Shown here: positions 1-12,100 of the stretch, in pieces
Numbering within the stretch: the stretch's first letter is position 1
Layout: every line of letters starts with the position of its first letter
From: Echinococcus granulosus
Taxonomy: Eukaryota; Platyhelminthes; Cestoda; Cyclophyllidea; Taeniidae
DNA length: 64,000 nucleotides
NCBI RefSeq assembly: GCF_000524195.1
Contig: NW_020170461.1
Location: 195,343 to 259,342 of the forward strand
Reading direction: 5' to 3'
The notes under the pieces: model-generated
What the model saw: the letters and a program-made list of their open reading frames with translations, nothing else
Told to the model about the DNA's origin: nothing
The model's database searches: none
Translations under genes and position numbers: made by a program

Positions 1-509
1 CTGATGTAAAAACAGGCAAAGCTTGATGCTTCTTTGAGAGCTATCGCTTTTGCCCAATTTTTTGCACTTGATCATCATTATTTGTGAGATTTTGGCAATT
101 GCTTTTTAGAAATTTCGGGTCTATTTTTTAAAAAATAAATCATTAGAATCGGATAAATTTGAAGATGTTTTGAAGGTAACTGTAGAGAAGGAAAGGATTT
201 CACCGAGGGCTTTGCATTTTCCTAGTTATAAAAAAAATATGCGGAAGTTGCAGTATGTCGCTTATTTTAAATCAGAAAGACATAAAACTGTTTTTGGAAC
301 TTTCGGGTCGACTTGGTGAAGTGACTTGCGTCCTCTGCCGGACTATGGGTTTCTGTTCAGGACATTACCTTGTAGTCTCCACTGCCTTTCACGTACTTTG
401 AACCTCGTGTTCTTCCAGCTTGTCTGCCCTACCAGTTGTGCTTAACTCTTTACAAAAACTGGCTTCGCCTTACATCTATAACTGACTTGAGAGAGCCAAT
501 ATTTGGTTT

Positions 510-1105
510 ACCCCCACATCAACTTGAAAGGAGAAAGACAATGTTGCATGCCACCATGTAAGTGGGTGCCATCACATGCATCCACACCACCGATGACAGA
601 CAGCATGCTTACAAGACAGCTAAGACAGTTAATTGGCTGCTGGTTCGCCACATCTTACATGTCTGCTATGAAAGTACACTCGGCAGTGGGAAAGGGCTAT
701 TCTCCAGTTGATCGACAGACAGACAGACGGAAATGCTGGTTAAATGAACAAATGAATGAACAAATACCTGATTGGTCGGTTGGCTCCAAACGATCCACTC
801 ACTACTCGCACTACCCTAGACTACCTCACACTGCCACTTCTAAGGCAAGTACCACTACCAATTTACTCCCAACGGACTACGCTTGTTGCATGTGTGTGTG
901 TGTGTGTAGTGGACTTTAGACAGGACAGGATTACCTGTTGAAGGCTGAGACATCCCTCTCCGATGTATCTCAAAGGTGTGATAAAATGTGAGCTTGAGGA
1001 ACAGGCGTAACTGGTGACGCCGTCAATAAGCTCAGTGAGAAGAAAGTGCCACTGGTGTTAGAAGACGCAAGACTGTACTCTTCATACCACATGCCACCGC
1101 CACAC
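510..1105 (-). repeat. Dispersed repeat family R1, copy A (inverted)
   Basis: Read on the minus strand, this segment matches segments at about 6860-7440 and 10800-11340 over most of its length. Shared landmarks in order are a G/T-rich start, CACTTTCTTC, ATCTCAG, AACAGGT, AGTGTACTCCGTTGGGAGT (present in copies A and C), GTGCGA-AGTGAGTGGA, and a CTGTCTGTCTGTC tract. A final block around GATACATG-GG-ACCCACTTAC is shared with copy B. Copies are diverged by substitutions and small indels and have no intact coding frame. It behaves like a non-autonomous mobile element or retroposon, but I cannot assign a class. Ends are approximate. Confidence 0.7.
891..907. repeat. (TG)n microsatellite
   Basis: A short TG dinucleotide tract lies inside R1 copy A. 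The other two copies lack it, so it expanded after insertion. Confidence 0.8.
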
Positions 1106-1434
1106 TCCTTAGGTTGAAAGAGTGGAATGTGCTGCCTTGCATTCATCCTCCGCATTTTTCTGCACCTTTCCTTACCAAAAAGTATTTATATGATCACATG
1201 GGAAATAGTGGCGAGGTGGAAACTAAGGTGGCTGGGTTTGATTGTTTTCTTTCAGCAATAAAGTGCCATTCTCGACAAGCTTCTGTTTCATTGGTTAGGA
1301 TGAGGCTGGTAGATAACGCAAGCGATTACACCAGCAAACAAAAAACCTATTTACTAAGACTCCTTCTGAGGTTAAAAAGCTCTCGGAAAATTGTAAATAC
1401 ACCTGCCCCAGCCTAAAGTATCGATGCCTTTCAG

Positions 1435-4400
1435 TTCCCTTCATCATCTCCATGATCCTCGCAATATCCGGAATGGGATTTCTCTTTGTGGGAATCATTC
1501 TCTTTATCGCGGCCCTGTTAGTCTATGCCCTTATTCCAAAGAGGCGTCTGTACAATGTCACTGTTGGGATGTTTTTTGTCGCAGCCATCACCTACACAAT
1601 TTGTCTGGTTATCCATCCAATCTTCTTCTTGATTCAATTTTCTGATGAACAGGTAAGTCAGCTCTTTTTATTCATAAATTTGAAGCGTTTACACGTAGCT
1701 GAGGCAGACCATAAACTGTGAGAAATTTTGACCTAACTTGGTTGCTGGAAGAGTCACATTGGTGAGGTGACCCCTCAACTCTCTAATCCGAGGCTGGGGT
1801 CACAAGTACGTGATGTGTGCTGTGACAGGCGCTGGATACTCAAGAATTCAACCTACTAGAATGAAGAAGAGGTAAAGGCAGTCTTCAATTGTTTGATACT
1901 TGATAAGTCACCGTTAGTGTGACTGCCTTCTCCGATACCTAGGTACACCATTACTACTAACTCTTAATAAGTAGTTTCCGGCAGTAAAATTGAGCAGAGT
2001 CGCTTTCGATGACTCCTCTCATAGATCAAATTTGTGAGGTCTCCTAGACAAATGGAAGAGTTGCCTTGATTTTAATGCATTCTAGACTTCCATCTGTTCA
2101 ATGGCATTACCACTGTCAAGCTTCCTGGATAACGAAAGTAGGCGGATTTTGAGAGAGCCAGTCTAAAGATAAATTTCATTATCATCTACTTTTGTTGATA
2201 TGTTTAGGACGTTTACTTTTGTTTTTTTTTCTTCGATGGTATCAGGTCTGCCTTAACGCTAGCTAAATTTAAAGACAAACATCCATATTATCCACTTTTG
2301 ACTCACCCTACATCTGAGGAAAACTTGTCCAGTATTTTGTCCTTTCAACTACCACAGTCCGCCTCACTTGAGTCACTGTGGCTATTTTTACTTTAGCCTT
2401 TGAAAAAAAATGTTTATTTCCTGGTTTATGGCTCAGTGAAGCTCTTTGTACGCTACAGCTACATGATTTACAGACGCTTAAGGAGGAATTATTTCCTCTC
2501 TTTTTTTGATAACACTCAAGGCCAACCAAATATTTTGTTGCTTTTCGTCTTCAACAGTAGAGACGATTGGACTGCCTTCAGGTGTGGAAATCTCTGATAA
2601 ATACTGCAGCACAGTAGAGACATTCAACAGTGACTGGTGGCAGGTCATTTAAGAAGCTCTTTTGACAGTCAAGAGGAAGGTAGTTCAAACGCTACCTCAT
2701 ATACTTTATATAAAAGGAGAGCTGCAAGGAGCCTTACCTCCATTGTGACATTAGTAGAGGCGTTTTTTCGTGTGCCAAAAGACATGCTTTCACACGGATC
2801 GCCGCACAGCATGAAAAATGCCAAGTTTTTCAGGCTTGTCAAGTTGAATTCCCGAAAGCTACTTTCTTTTTCATTTTACAGTTACTTCATAACATAAATT
2901 TCTGGAATTCTATTGCGTTTCTGTGGGATGACAAGGCTTTGTTGGCTTTTTCTGATGTGTTGCGAGGCACTCAAGAAAGACAACTTGTATACCTCAGTTT
3001 CGCTCCTTAAGTCTTCTCTGAATGCGCAATAAGTTACACAGGTGTGGTTAAGACTGAGGTGCGTCGTCATGTCGCGTAGAACCCTTTCATACTTCCACGT
3101 AAGCATTTTTTTTCATTTCCCCTCCTTCTCCCTCCTCCCCCCCTCTTCTCCTACCTGTTTAATCACGTAGGCCTCCAATTCATGCTGCTTTCACTCACCA
3201 TCATGATGGCATTTGACAGTAATATTCCTGTCTTCCCTGACCTTGCCGAGAATCTACACTGATGTGACTAAGAGAGAGGTATAACCCACGACATACCATC
3301 AGCCTGGTACATAGCCCCCTTCTCCACCTTCCTTCCATCCTTTTGAGCGTTCCCTCCAGCCCTATCCTCTCCCCTCCCTTCCTCCCTCTCAACCCAAACC
3401 CCTTGCTCATTCTTCAACTTGAGGACGTGAAAAATGCCGGTGAGTCATTCAGTCAATTTCATGGGTTTCGAGTGGTCGAATCCTCTATGGAAACCGCATT
3501 GGGGAGTAAGGAAGGATGATTCGCAGACTCCGTACTGCTCAAGTCTAAGCGGTGCTCTACAACGCATTCATTGTACACATTTGATGCAACTCCATCCATT
3601 CGGGAGCACTTGCTGGGAAGTAGAATCGTCTGATCAGAGACACCTTGAAGCGCCTTCATGGAGCTAATACTAAGCATCATTCTGAGGAGCTTTTAAACTT
3701 CGTTCTTTCTTCTCATCGCACTGCTGTCCAGGCGTCTACGTGAATGGTGTTGAGGTAGTGGCGACTTGGCATGAGGAGGTGAGGTATCGTTCGTTCATCT
3801 ACATGATAAGCTTTGCGGTGAGTAGAGTAGGCAACTCCGTATTGAAGGCTTTTAAGACATCAAAGTCTAGTGTTACTTCATTTGTCCATCATCAAATGCA
3901 GATGTCATTTAACCGTTTCTGTTTTGAGTCTCCACACTTCAAGTTTCGTTGTAGTGCGTTAGGGAAATCCTCAATTTTATGTCCTACTACTACGCCGCCA
4001 GACCAACCTACACAATCTGTGGATTTTAAAGTTGTTTTTTAGGTTTATATGCTTGTCAAAACTGTCAGATAAACCCATTTTTTGGTGCAGAAGATGCGCA
4101 AGTTGATGCCTGATCTTGAAGGAATTAAAAGCCCATGTGCCACGTGGCATGAGATGTAGGAATGTGAAAAGCTTTTGCAACAAAATTTTTATTTACTTTT
4201 AGTAAGAAATGCATAAAGTTTTGGCCTTTATGGGCTAAAAATTGGTTTATGTAAGAGAAAAAAGTACATTTGCTGGTAATTTGATACAGCTAATCATAAA
4301 TGCTGATTGGGAGTGGCGTGAGGGACCAGTAAGCAGACCACCGGTATCCCCCGGTGTGGAAGCCAAATGGCAAGCGATCAAACAGAACTGCAACCAAGTC

Positions 4401-5006
4401 AGACATCCATCTGTTATGCACCCTTGTCATTCTTTTTACATCGCTCCTCCCTTCCCCTCCCCTGCCTCCCTCCTCCCCGCAGCACCACTAGAGTGACTTG
4501 GCACCACACGGTAGATGCACATCACGTAGTAGATTTTGTGAGGTTTTCTTGGCTTACTGAGCCACACGCGCTTGAAGCTTTCAAGCCTTCTTCCACTGCC
4601 TATTAATTTGGTATCCGAGGTACCTATGATGATCTAAAGCAAAAGACGTACAGACAAACTGGGAGGTCGTTGACATGAGTGAGCCTAGAAAGGCTCCATG
4701 TCACCACCGCAAAGGCAGAATCGCATCCGGTGTGCGTGGCAACTGTCAACTTAGAGGAAGCCTTAAATTTACCACTTTAGGAGGAGAAAAAAGAGAAATG
4801 CCACATCCATTGATCATATTTATTCCCTTTTTCCCCTTTATTAGTTCCAACCTGAGGGTCACACTCACGGCGGTGGTGAAATTACTCCAGGCTACGCGCT
4901 GTTTATCGGTGTAGCCGGTATCCTCATTCTCCTCGTATCGACAGTACTTCTCATGGTTGATAAACGCGCGGATGAAATAATCTACCGTGAAAAAATTACT
5001 CAGTGA
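1435..5006 (+). CDS. Four-transmembrane protein, claudin/MOSMO-like (C-terminal exons)
   Basis: Two exons are visible. The first is about 1435-1652, ending in CAG before GTAAGT. The last is 4845-5006, after TTTATTAG, ending in TGA. They join in phase 0 across a 3.2 kb intron. The encoded C-terminal 125 or so residues hold three strong hydrophobic helices: MILAISGMGFLFVGIILFIA, NVTVGMFFVAAITYTICLVI and YALFIGVAGILILLVSTVLL. They are separated by a short basic loop (PKRR) and a His/Gly-rich extracellular loop (PEGHTHGGGE). The tail ends with REKITQ. This spacing fits the last three helices of claudin-type four-helix proteins, and the pattern around the last two helices resembles MOSMO (modulator of Smoothened), a membrane regulator of Hedgehog signalling. 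The first helix and start codon must lie upstream, before 1435 or outside the window; the exon entry phase is 1. The membrane topology is well supported. The family name is tentative. Confidence 0.6.
1653..4844 (+). other. Large intron of the four-TM gene
   Basis: It is flanked by a consensus donor (GTAAGT at 1653) and a pyrimidine-rich acceptor ending at 4844. It contains C/T-rich tracts at about 3116-3160, 3310-3400 and 4437-4480. I see no further exon that keeps frame with both flanking exons. Confidence 0.55.
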
Positions 5007-5236
5007 TAGCAGCGTTGTGCTATGTTTTCCTCCTCCTCCTCCTGGCGTCCCCTTCCCCTGTTGAGGAGTTCTATCGCATTTTAAAGCAAACATGAACTAT
5101 CTCTTGTTATGAACAATTCAATCTCTACATAATGTTATCTCTATCCCTCTCCCCTTGTCTCTCCATCTATCCCAAAGATTTTGAAAGCGAGTGAAAATGG
5201 GGGATTTTTGACCTTATGTAGTTGTTCCATCAGTTT

Positions 5237-5242
5237 AATAAA
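5237..5242 (+). terminator. Polyadenylation signal AATAAA
   Basis: A canonical hexamer 231 nt after the stop codon of the four-TM gene; it is the likely 3' end signal for that transcript. Confidence 0.5.
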
Positions 5243-6416
5243 CGGAAATAACCCGTCTTTATTTAATATCAAGAGATACCAGATAAACTTTTATTTTTAT
5301 TAAACTTTTCGAAAATATTTATTTGATTTGTACAAACACCGTTCGTGTAAATTTGTTCACATCAATGGGGGACTGTTGATAGTACACTATTGTCCACCTC
5401 TAGACTGATCCACGCCTTTGACTAGTACCTTCAAAGTTTTGACTGGGCCTAGAGCAGCAAACTACACTTAGGCGATGGTGCTGAATGCCTCTACCGCTTC
5501 CACTTCCAAAGGAGAAACACGTGCCCAGGCTCCTCCAAATACAGGGGTGTGGTTTAGAAACCTCTGTCCTTCTTAAATATGTCGGTCCATCAGTTCATTG
5601 CTGTGTCAAACGTACGCTGGCTAGTAGGAAATTTGCATTCAACGACCTCTTGGTGGGATTTCGCAATAGGCATCCAGGAACCGAATTTTTACACTTCAAC
5701 TGAATTGTCATAAGACATATTGCTTCGGTGGAAGGCTTTTAGCTAACGTAATCAGGATTGTTACTGATTGCCGTATAGATGCTCTTAAAATGTCTACTGA
5801 CACTGCTAAGGGGACAAACTTTCCACACTCTTGATATGCTCCGCTTTAAAATGTATGTCCGTAGATAGAAGTAGATATCCGTCGGTGTAGAGATCTTCAC
5901 TTTGTCATCCCCTACAATTTCAGGGATTACTGCTACCTGGCACTTCGAATAGTGATGGGAACGAACAGCACTGGCCCGTGATAGGTGCAGTCCTGTTCAG
6001 TAGTAGCTGGTAGCACAATATGACTGCACCGCTACGGTGGGATTTAATTTTGGTGTGTGTAAATTAGGAAGTTCCGATTGGACTTAGGCGTTCTACTCAG
6101 GAATAAAAACCACAAAAATAGCTAAAATTTGGACTTATATATACCGGTAGAGAAGGATAAGAATTCAGAAGGTGACGGACCTTTTAAACTCGAGGCTTAA
6201 TCGTCGAATTTCCTTCCATTTACCATCACTTTAAATTTCCTTTTACTCACTTTCACTGCTCTCTGTAGCACACCGCGTCTTTCCTAAAGGTGGACTAAGT
6301 CATAAAACTAGGGAAAAAACTATTGCCGACGTACGGAGAGGCTGGGTTGGGGCTACCAGCATGGCCCAGAGGCTGTGCCACCCAGCTGAAGTACACAAGC
6401 GGAGCCATAAATGCCC

Positions 6417-6516
6417 NNNNNNNNNNNNNNNNNNNNNNNNNNNNNNNNNNNNNNNNNNNNNNNNNNNNNNNNNNNNNNNNNNNNNNNNNNNNNNNNNNNN
6501 NNNNNNNNNNNNNNNN
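6417..6516. other. Assembly gap, 100 N
   Basis: Exactly 100 unknown bases, the usual scaffold convention for a gap of unknown size. Distances across this point are not reliable. Confidence 0.99.
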
Positions 6517-6859
6517 TGCTTGTCCAAGAACTGAGGGCCTTTTGAGGCCATAGTAAAGATCAGTTATGAGGTCAACACGCCAGCAGTTGATTTTGATGGA
6601 GGCGGTGGAGGCGTCTCTCCTGCAAGATGATCATCATACCTGATCCCACCACCCAAGATAAAGCCAGAGGAATAAAAAAACTTCTGTCAGTCATCATTTC
6701 TACTCATAATAGGACTTTGTGATGCCAGATGTTGGATAACTCCCAAACAGGCTGGATGCGAAAGCGAAATATCTCTTACTTCCCCCTCTTGTTTGTTTCA
6801 TGTGAGCAAAAAAATAAAGTGTTCTTATTTTTCTGTGTTGCTATGCTGAATGGAATTTG

Positions 6860-7440
6860 TTCAAACCCATCCCTCACGCATGATGAAATACACTTTCTTT
6901 CCACTGATCTTACTGATTGCCTCACCCGTCATGGATGTTTCTCAAGCAGATGTTCTGCCACATCTTCGAGCTGTATTGGTGAGAACGATCTCAGCCGTAA
7001 CCTTGGGTTTGGCTTTAACAGGTGATCCAGCCTCAGTGAGTCCACTTGCCTCGTCTGCCATCCACCACACACGCGCATAGTAAGGCAGTCCATTGTGACT
7101 GAGGCGGTAGTGGTGATACGTGCAAGGTTGTGCGAATAGTGAGTGGAGAAGTTGGAGCCAGCCAACCAATAAGGTGTTTGTTTGGTGGTTCGCTGTCTCA
7201 GCAAACATTTCCCTCTGTCTGGCTATCTGTCTGCCTGCTTGTCTGTCTGTCAATCAGCCCCCAAATAGGCCTTCCTCAAAGACGCCAACCTTCACAACTT
7301 ACGTGAAAGGCGTGAAGAATTAACAGCTAATTGTCTGGCCAAGCAGTCATAGGTGCCTGCCTGTCGATCATCTGTGGTATAGATACATGCGACGGAACCC
7401 ACTTACTTGGTGACATGCAAAATTGGCTCTTCCTCCACAA
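6860..7440 (+). repeat. Dispersed repeat family R1, copy B
   Basis: It shares ordered blocks with copies A and C: the CACTTTCTTTCC start, AACGATCTCAGCCGTAAC, ACAGGTGATC-AG, GTGCGAATAGTGAGTGGA and CTGTCTGTCTGTCAATCA. It then carries the distal block GATACATGCGACGGAACCCA, which copy A also has. This orientation is taken as the family plus strand. Open frames read from this segment are products of the repeat, not a gene. Confidence 0.7.
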
Positions 7441-9197
7441 ATTAACGAAAAATGTAAGCTAACTTTTGGCTCTGTCACTTCACTCACATCAGTCATTAGC
7501 TTACAGGTAGGAGTTCTGGACATCTTCGCCCGGAAGGCCTCTTTGTTCCGTTTATCAGTAAACAGAGAGCGTGATACATTTACGCCGTTACTTCGTCTTG
7601 CTGCCGCAGTCTCTCCAGATGGCTACAGGACAAATGAGAAGTGGACCGGTTTCCGTTGTTCCTATTCTTTCCTTCTGTCACTGACACTTCAGGTTCGAAT
7701 TCAAATAGGCTCATCACTCTTCAAGTACTTTCCCGAAAAGTCGCAATTGACACATTTGGAGAGACCGCAAAAAATGAACGTTCTTTTTAACCATCGCTAG
7801 ATCCTTTGAAGTCTGAGAGCAAGAGAGGAAGAGGAAAGGAGCCCTTTATCACCAACAGGAATACTTTCTTCATACAAGAGTAGAAACTGAAGTCCTTCCT
7901 TACAGACCTAAAGCTAGCGTTGTCATTTAGCTGATGTGGTCTCCACTAGGTCCAAACAAGAATCGCTTCAATAACTGCAGAGGTCGACTGCAAAATGGCT
8001 GAAATGAGAGCTTGCCGTCAAGTGGCTGAAGTGGGTCAGGATAGCCAAGGCAATCCAACCATCAACTGAACAAGTAGTGCTATTCAAACCCCAGAAGCAA
8101 TTGAAGCTTAGCCTCCACACCTTCTTCCATCTGGCTTTACCTTTGTCTTTCCAGAGGAGTACCACTTTCTGGAACTTGGTTTCAAAAAAGTTTACCTACT
8201 TTAATCCAGATGGTAGAGGTGGACCTTATGATGGGCTGCAAGACCTCTAAGCAGTCCAACAACGGAAAAAAGAGGAGGAAGGTTGATTGATGTTGCCCTC
8301 TCCCAAACCTTTATATTCCTCTCATTCATACCTTTCCAGGTGATTTTGACCTCTTCTTGATAGTGAAGCTAGGAATAAGGGAATTAACAGTTGGGCATCA
8401 GGGTCGGATTCTTCTTGGTTTCTATGAGCCAAACTTTTATCCGAATCGAACCAGTAGCAGCCTCGTATCCTGTCAGATGAGAGGGGATTGATAGGTTGTG
8501 GCGGTGGTTAATCCAACGAATTGAATTCTTTTTTGATGACAAAGATGGGTAAAGTTAAACCCTCCAGTTCATCAAACACTGGAGACGAAGTCAAAACAAG
8601 CCTAAGGAAATTCGAGGGATATTTTCCATGCCAACACATCTGAACGTTAGTCTGTCCCAATGACCAGCCAATAGGACTACAGCTGAACACCACCTCAAAC
8701 AACGTTATCACACCTGAGAAATCATGACATCCAATGACCTTAGCATGGAATTTGATCCAACCACAGAATAATTCAAATACAATTCTATTCAGATGCAAGA
8801 TGCCCTTGATTCAAGGATCCTCACCTGCCTGTAACATGATTTGAGGGCTAATGTAAAATGTGGCAGTAGGTTTCCTTCCAAGACCCAGCACTGTACACCG
8901 TCAGGTCGGAAGGACGGCTTGCTCGACCTTTGCCAAGGATGTTTTCTCCGTAGATAAAGAAAAAAGGAAAAGAAAAAGTTGTTCTGCTTCAACACAAGTC
9001 GTCAAAATGATACCTTATTAATTGCGAACATCTACAACACCCAAACGACCTGATTCCCGTAGTCCTGACCTCACATCTACGCAAGCCTCTTCAAGTGCGT
9101 CTCTAGAACCTCAGAAACCAATCACTGACTAGGACAGGGGGTGGGTCAACGCTAGACTTTATAGTTACACTCATTAGTGGCCTTTGAGCTCCTCCAA

Positions 9198-12100
9198 ATG
9201 TTACGACGAGCTGGAGGTGAGAGAGGAAGCTTCAAGAAGGTCTCCATTGTGGAGAATCAAATGGATGGAAATTTGCGGCGGCTGCAGGAGAACATTCTAG
9301 AAGAAATAAGAAATAGATCTGCTTTTCCCCTTCGTAAGGTGGCCAAAGACACTCAACGACAACAGTTGTCTTCAGGTGAATAGATTAACAGCTTCAATCT
9401 TTTAAAATATTTTAAAATATCCCGAAGCTAAGGAGAATTTCACTTAAGAGTTGATCTTAGGCAAGAGGTTGCCACCCTTTCCATAAAATGGACTAAATGG
9501 TTAAGAATGATAGAATACTTCGTTCACGTTTGAATTGATTATTGTTTGCTTCTTTTTTGAAATGCCGTTTCGAAGATCCAATCCACTCACGACAACGCTA
9601 TCCATCAGGAGGACCGCCGATGAACCCCCAGCATCGCCATTCTTCACTCATCCGAACAAACTCCCTCTTCGAAGAGCCTCAGATCAGTTTGAGTGACTCC
9701 AATTCATTCCCCCTTCCATCGCCTCCTCTGCCTTCTCCACCACCTCAGGACCTTTTACCTAGTCATGTTCAACCTGTCCTCGATCAATCCAATTACCCTA
9801 AAACCTCGGAGAGGACTGGCCAGTCATATTCAAGCCTCAAAAATATCGTCCGCTTCCACGAAAACAGTCTAGAACAGGGTAACCAGGAGCAGTCTGTGTA
9901 CAGACCACCCAACCTACGGTGTCATGCTCCCGCCAGAGGGATCATATTACGATCCCAGAGTATGTTGCACCCCTGTCTACCAATCAAAACTCCTTGTGAT
10001 CCAGAAGAAGGTGCTGACATCACCAATAGGCCACCTTCTCCACCACTGAAATACAGCCCTACTGAGGGCAACTTTAGGTCCAGCTTCGTTCGACAGCCTA
10101 GTTTAGTAATCCCTAAGAAGGGATCTGCACATGACATCTCTCCTCCCGGTAGTGATGTTGATGAAGCCATTAGTAAAGCGGAAAATCGAAGAAAGCAAGT
10201 GGAAATGAGATCCATGACACTGCAACGAATTCGAAAGCCCTCTGGAGGACGACTGATCAATCTACAGGATCCACCCTCACCCCTGACCTACTTTCGTCCA
10301 TATCCTCAACCATCAGTAGTGAAGTACTGTGTCACATCTAATCAACAAGTGGAGGAGGGAAGAAATAATAAGAATGAGGAGGTTTCACGTCCTCCACAGA
10401 TTCGAGAACCACCCAAAATTCTTGCCACACGTGGAGTAACACCCTTTCGACGACTATCACGAATTTCTGCTTCATCATCGTCTTCCACTTCTCCTGATGC
10501 TGCCGTTCCAGCAGATGGTTCTTCGTCAATTGATGAAGATGGGCCAGGTGGCCAGCGTGGAAAGTGGGTATTTCCAACGCGTAGAAGCATCTATGCTGAG
10601 GGAGGCCAGCAAGCACAACATGAATTGCGAAATAGTCAACGCAAAAGGGAGACATCTGCAATGCCAGACAGTGAGAAGAAGCCGCCGCATCATTACACCG
10701 GTCCAGGAATGTTCAGAGGTCTTTCGCCTAGATTGCCGGCACAACTGGAGCGCCCACGTAAGTTATTTCTGTCTTATCGATGCGAACATGAGGTCATGGG
10801 TCATCTTTGGGGCGGTACGTGGTGTGAGGTGTGTAGTCTTGCTTTTTCTTACACGAATGACACTTTCTTCACACCCATTGATTCACCAATAATGGTCGTT
10901 GTCAAAGGAGACATTCTGGCACATCTTTGAGTCGCATTAATGAGGTAGATCTCAGACGTAACTTATGTTTGGCCTTCAGCAGGTGATCAGATTCCAATGA
11001 GTCCACCACATTCACAGCAAGTGTACTCCGTTGGGAGTGAGGTGCCGATACATGCCTTGGAAGTGTGTCGTTGTGTGTGGTGGCAGTGGGAGGTAGTGTA
11101 GGATAGTGCGAACAGTGAGTGGATCGTTTGGATTCAAGCAACTAATGAGATGCTTGTTCGTTCGCTCAATGAAGACTCCCATCTGTTTGTCGATGAACGC
11201 GCGAAGAGAAAACGAATCTCGGTGGGATAGGCAAGGCCCAAAAATTGTAGAAGGGAGGTGGTGAGGAGAAAGGTGGATGGCTCAATGGTAGATACATCAC
11301 GTTCAGGGGGATCTTACATTATCCAAAGGGCAGGACTAGCAGTCACGTGTCAAGGAGAACTTCAGCAGTACTTCTTATGGTGATCGAGAAAACAACTTGT
11401 GGGCATCCACATTAACTGGAAAAGTGGTGGAAGTAACAGAGCAAATGTCCCCTATATGCCACACTTGGAACACTCCCAAATGCCTTCTTCCTCACTTCCT
11501 GCTCCTATGTCAAATTGTTCAGCGTCTACTCCGCATGGAGAAACTGATTTTGTGTGTCCCTGTCGGGCGGCTAAACACATCGTAGCCTGTCCTCATACCA
11601 CCCACTTACTGAGTGAACTACACTGACCTATATCCCCCGACGTCCATGCAGTGGTCGATTGGACTTCATGGGTATAATAGGATGCAACAGAAACATTGAG
11701 GATTAGTGAACCATGGAGGATGCAAAGGAAGAGGGAAGGAGGAAAAGCCTCTGTACTTCAGCGCCTATATTTCCCGAAGTAAATATCATCCTCTCTTTAG
11801 CCACTGGACAGTCACAGGGTTCTGTATGAAGCAGAAGTGACATTTGGGGGGAATGTAAGTGGTGTGGAAAGGGATATGCCGATGACGACGACGAGGTTCT
11901 GTGGTATCAGCACCAAAAGGTTTTTGAGAAAGCGAAATGGGAGTGGATGGGTAGCAGGCTTTTTCCTCAAATGGAAAGGAATTGCTACATCGTAACGGTG
12001 AACGGTTCTGCGAAGATGAAAAGCCTGTAGCAGTGGATGACCTGGTTACCTCGTGGTGTCGTCTCTGTGACGCTAGCTGAAAACAGCGGATTCTGCTCTG

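Larger units (their letters stand above)
1..1434. other. Left flank without recognised exon
   Basis: I see no exon I can support here apart from the unknown upstream part of the four-TM gene that begins to be visible at 1435. The stretch contains copy A of repeat family R1 (about 510-1105). Open frames in it are explained by that repeat. Confidence 0.5.
5243..9177. other. Intergenic region, no gene recognised
   Basis: It holds a 100-N assembly gap, R1 copy B, and several unremarkable open frames (for example 5485-5703, 7423-7800 and 8508-8798 on the minus strand). None of these shows a recognisable domain or convincing splice context. Upstream exons of the gene at 9198 could lie near the right end but I cannot identify any. 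Confidence 0.5.

Noticed and set aside
503..919. 138-codon open frame
   Set aside because: It lies inside repeat R1 copy A; other copies do not conserve the frame.
3749..3757. TGAGGTAGT, the let-7 seed region
   Set aside because: The following bases do not match let-7 and no hairpin arm was seen; the same nonamer near 50869 also fails.
10758..10930. Extension of the exon-2 frame of the unidentified gene
   Set aside because: It is after a consensus donor and made of repeat R1; the phase-matched exon at 14347 fits better.
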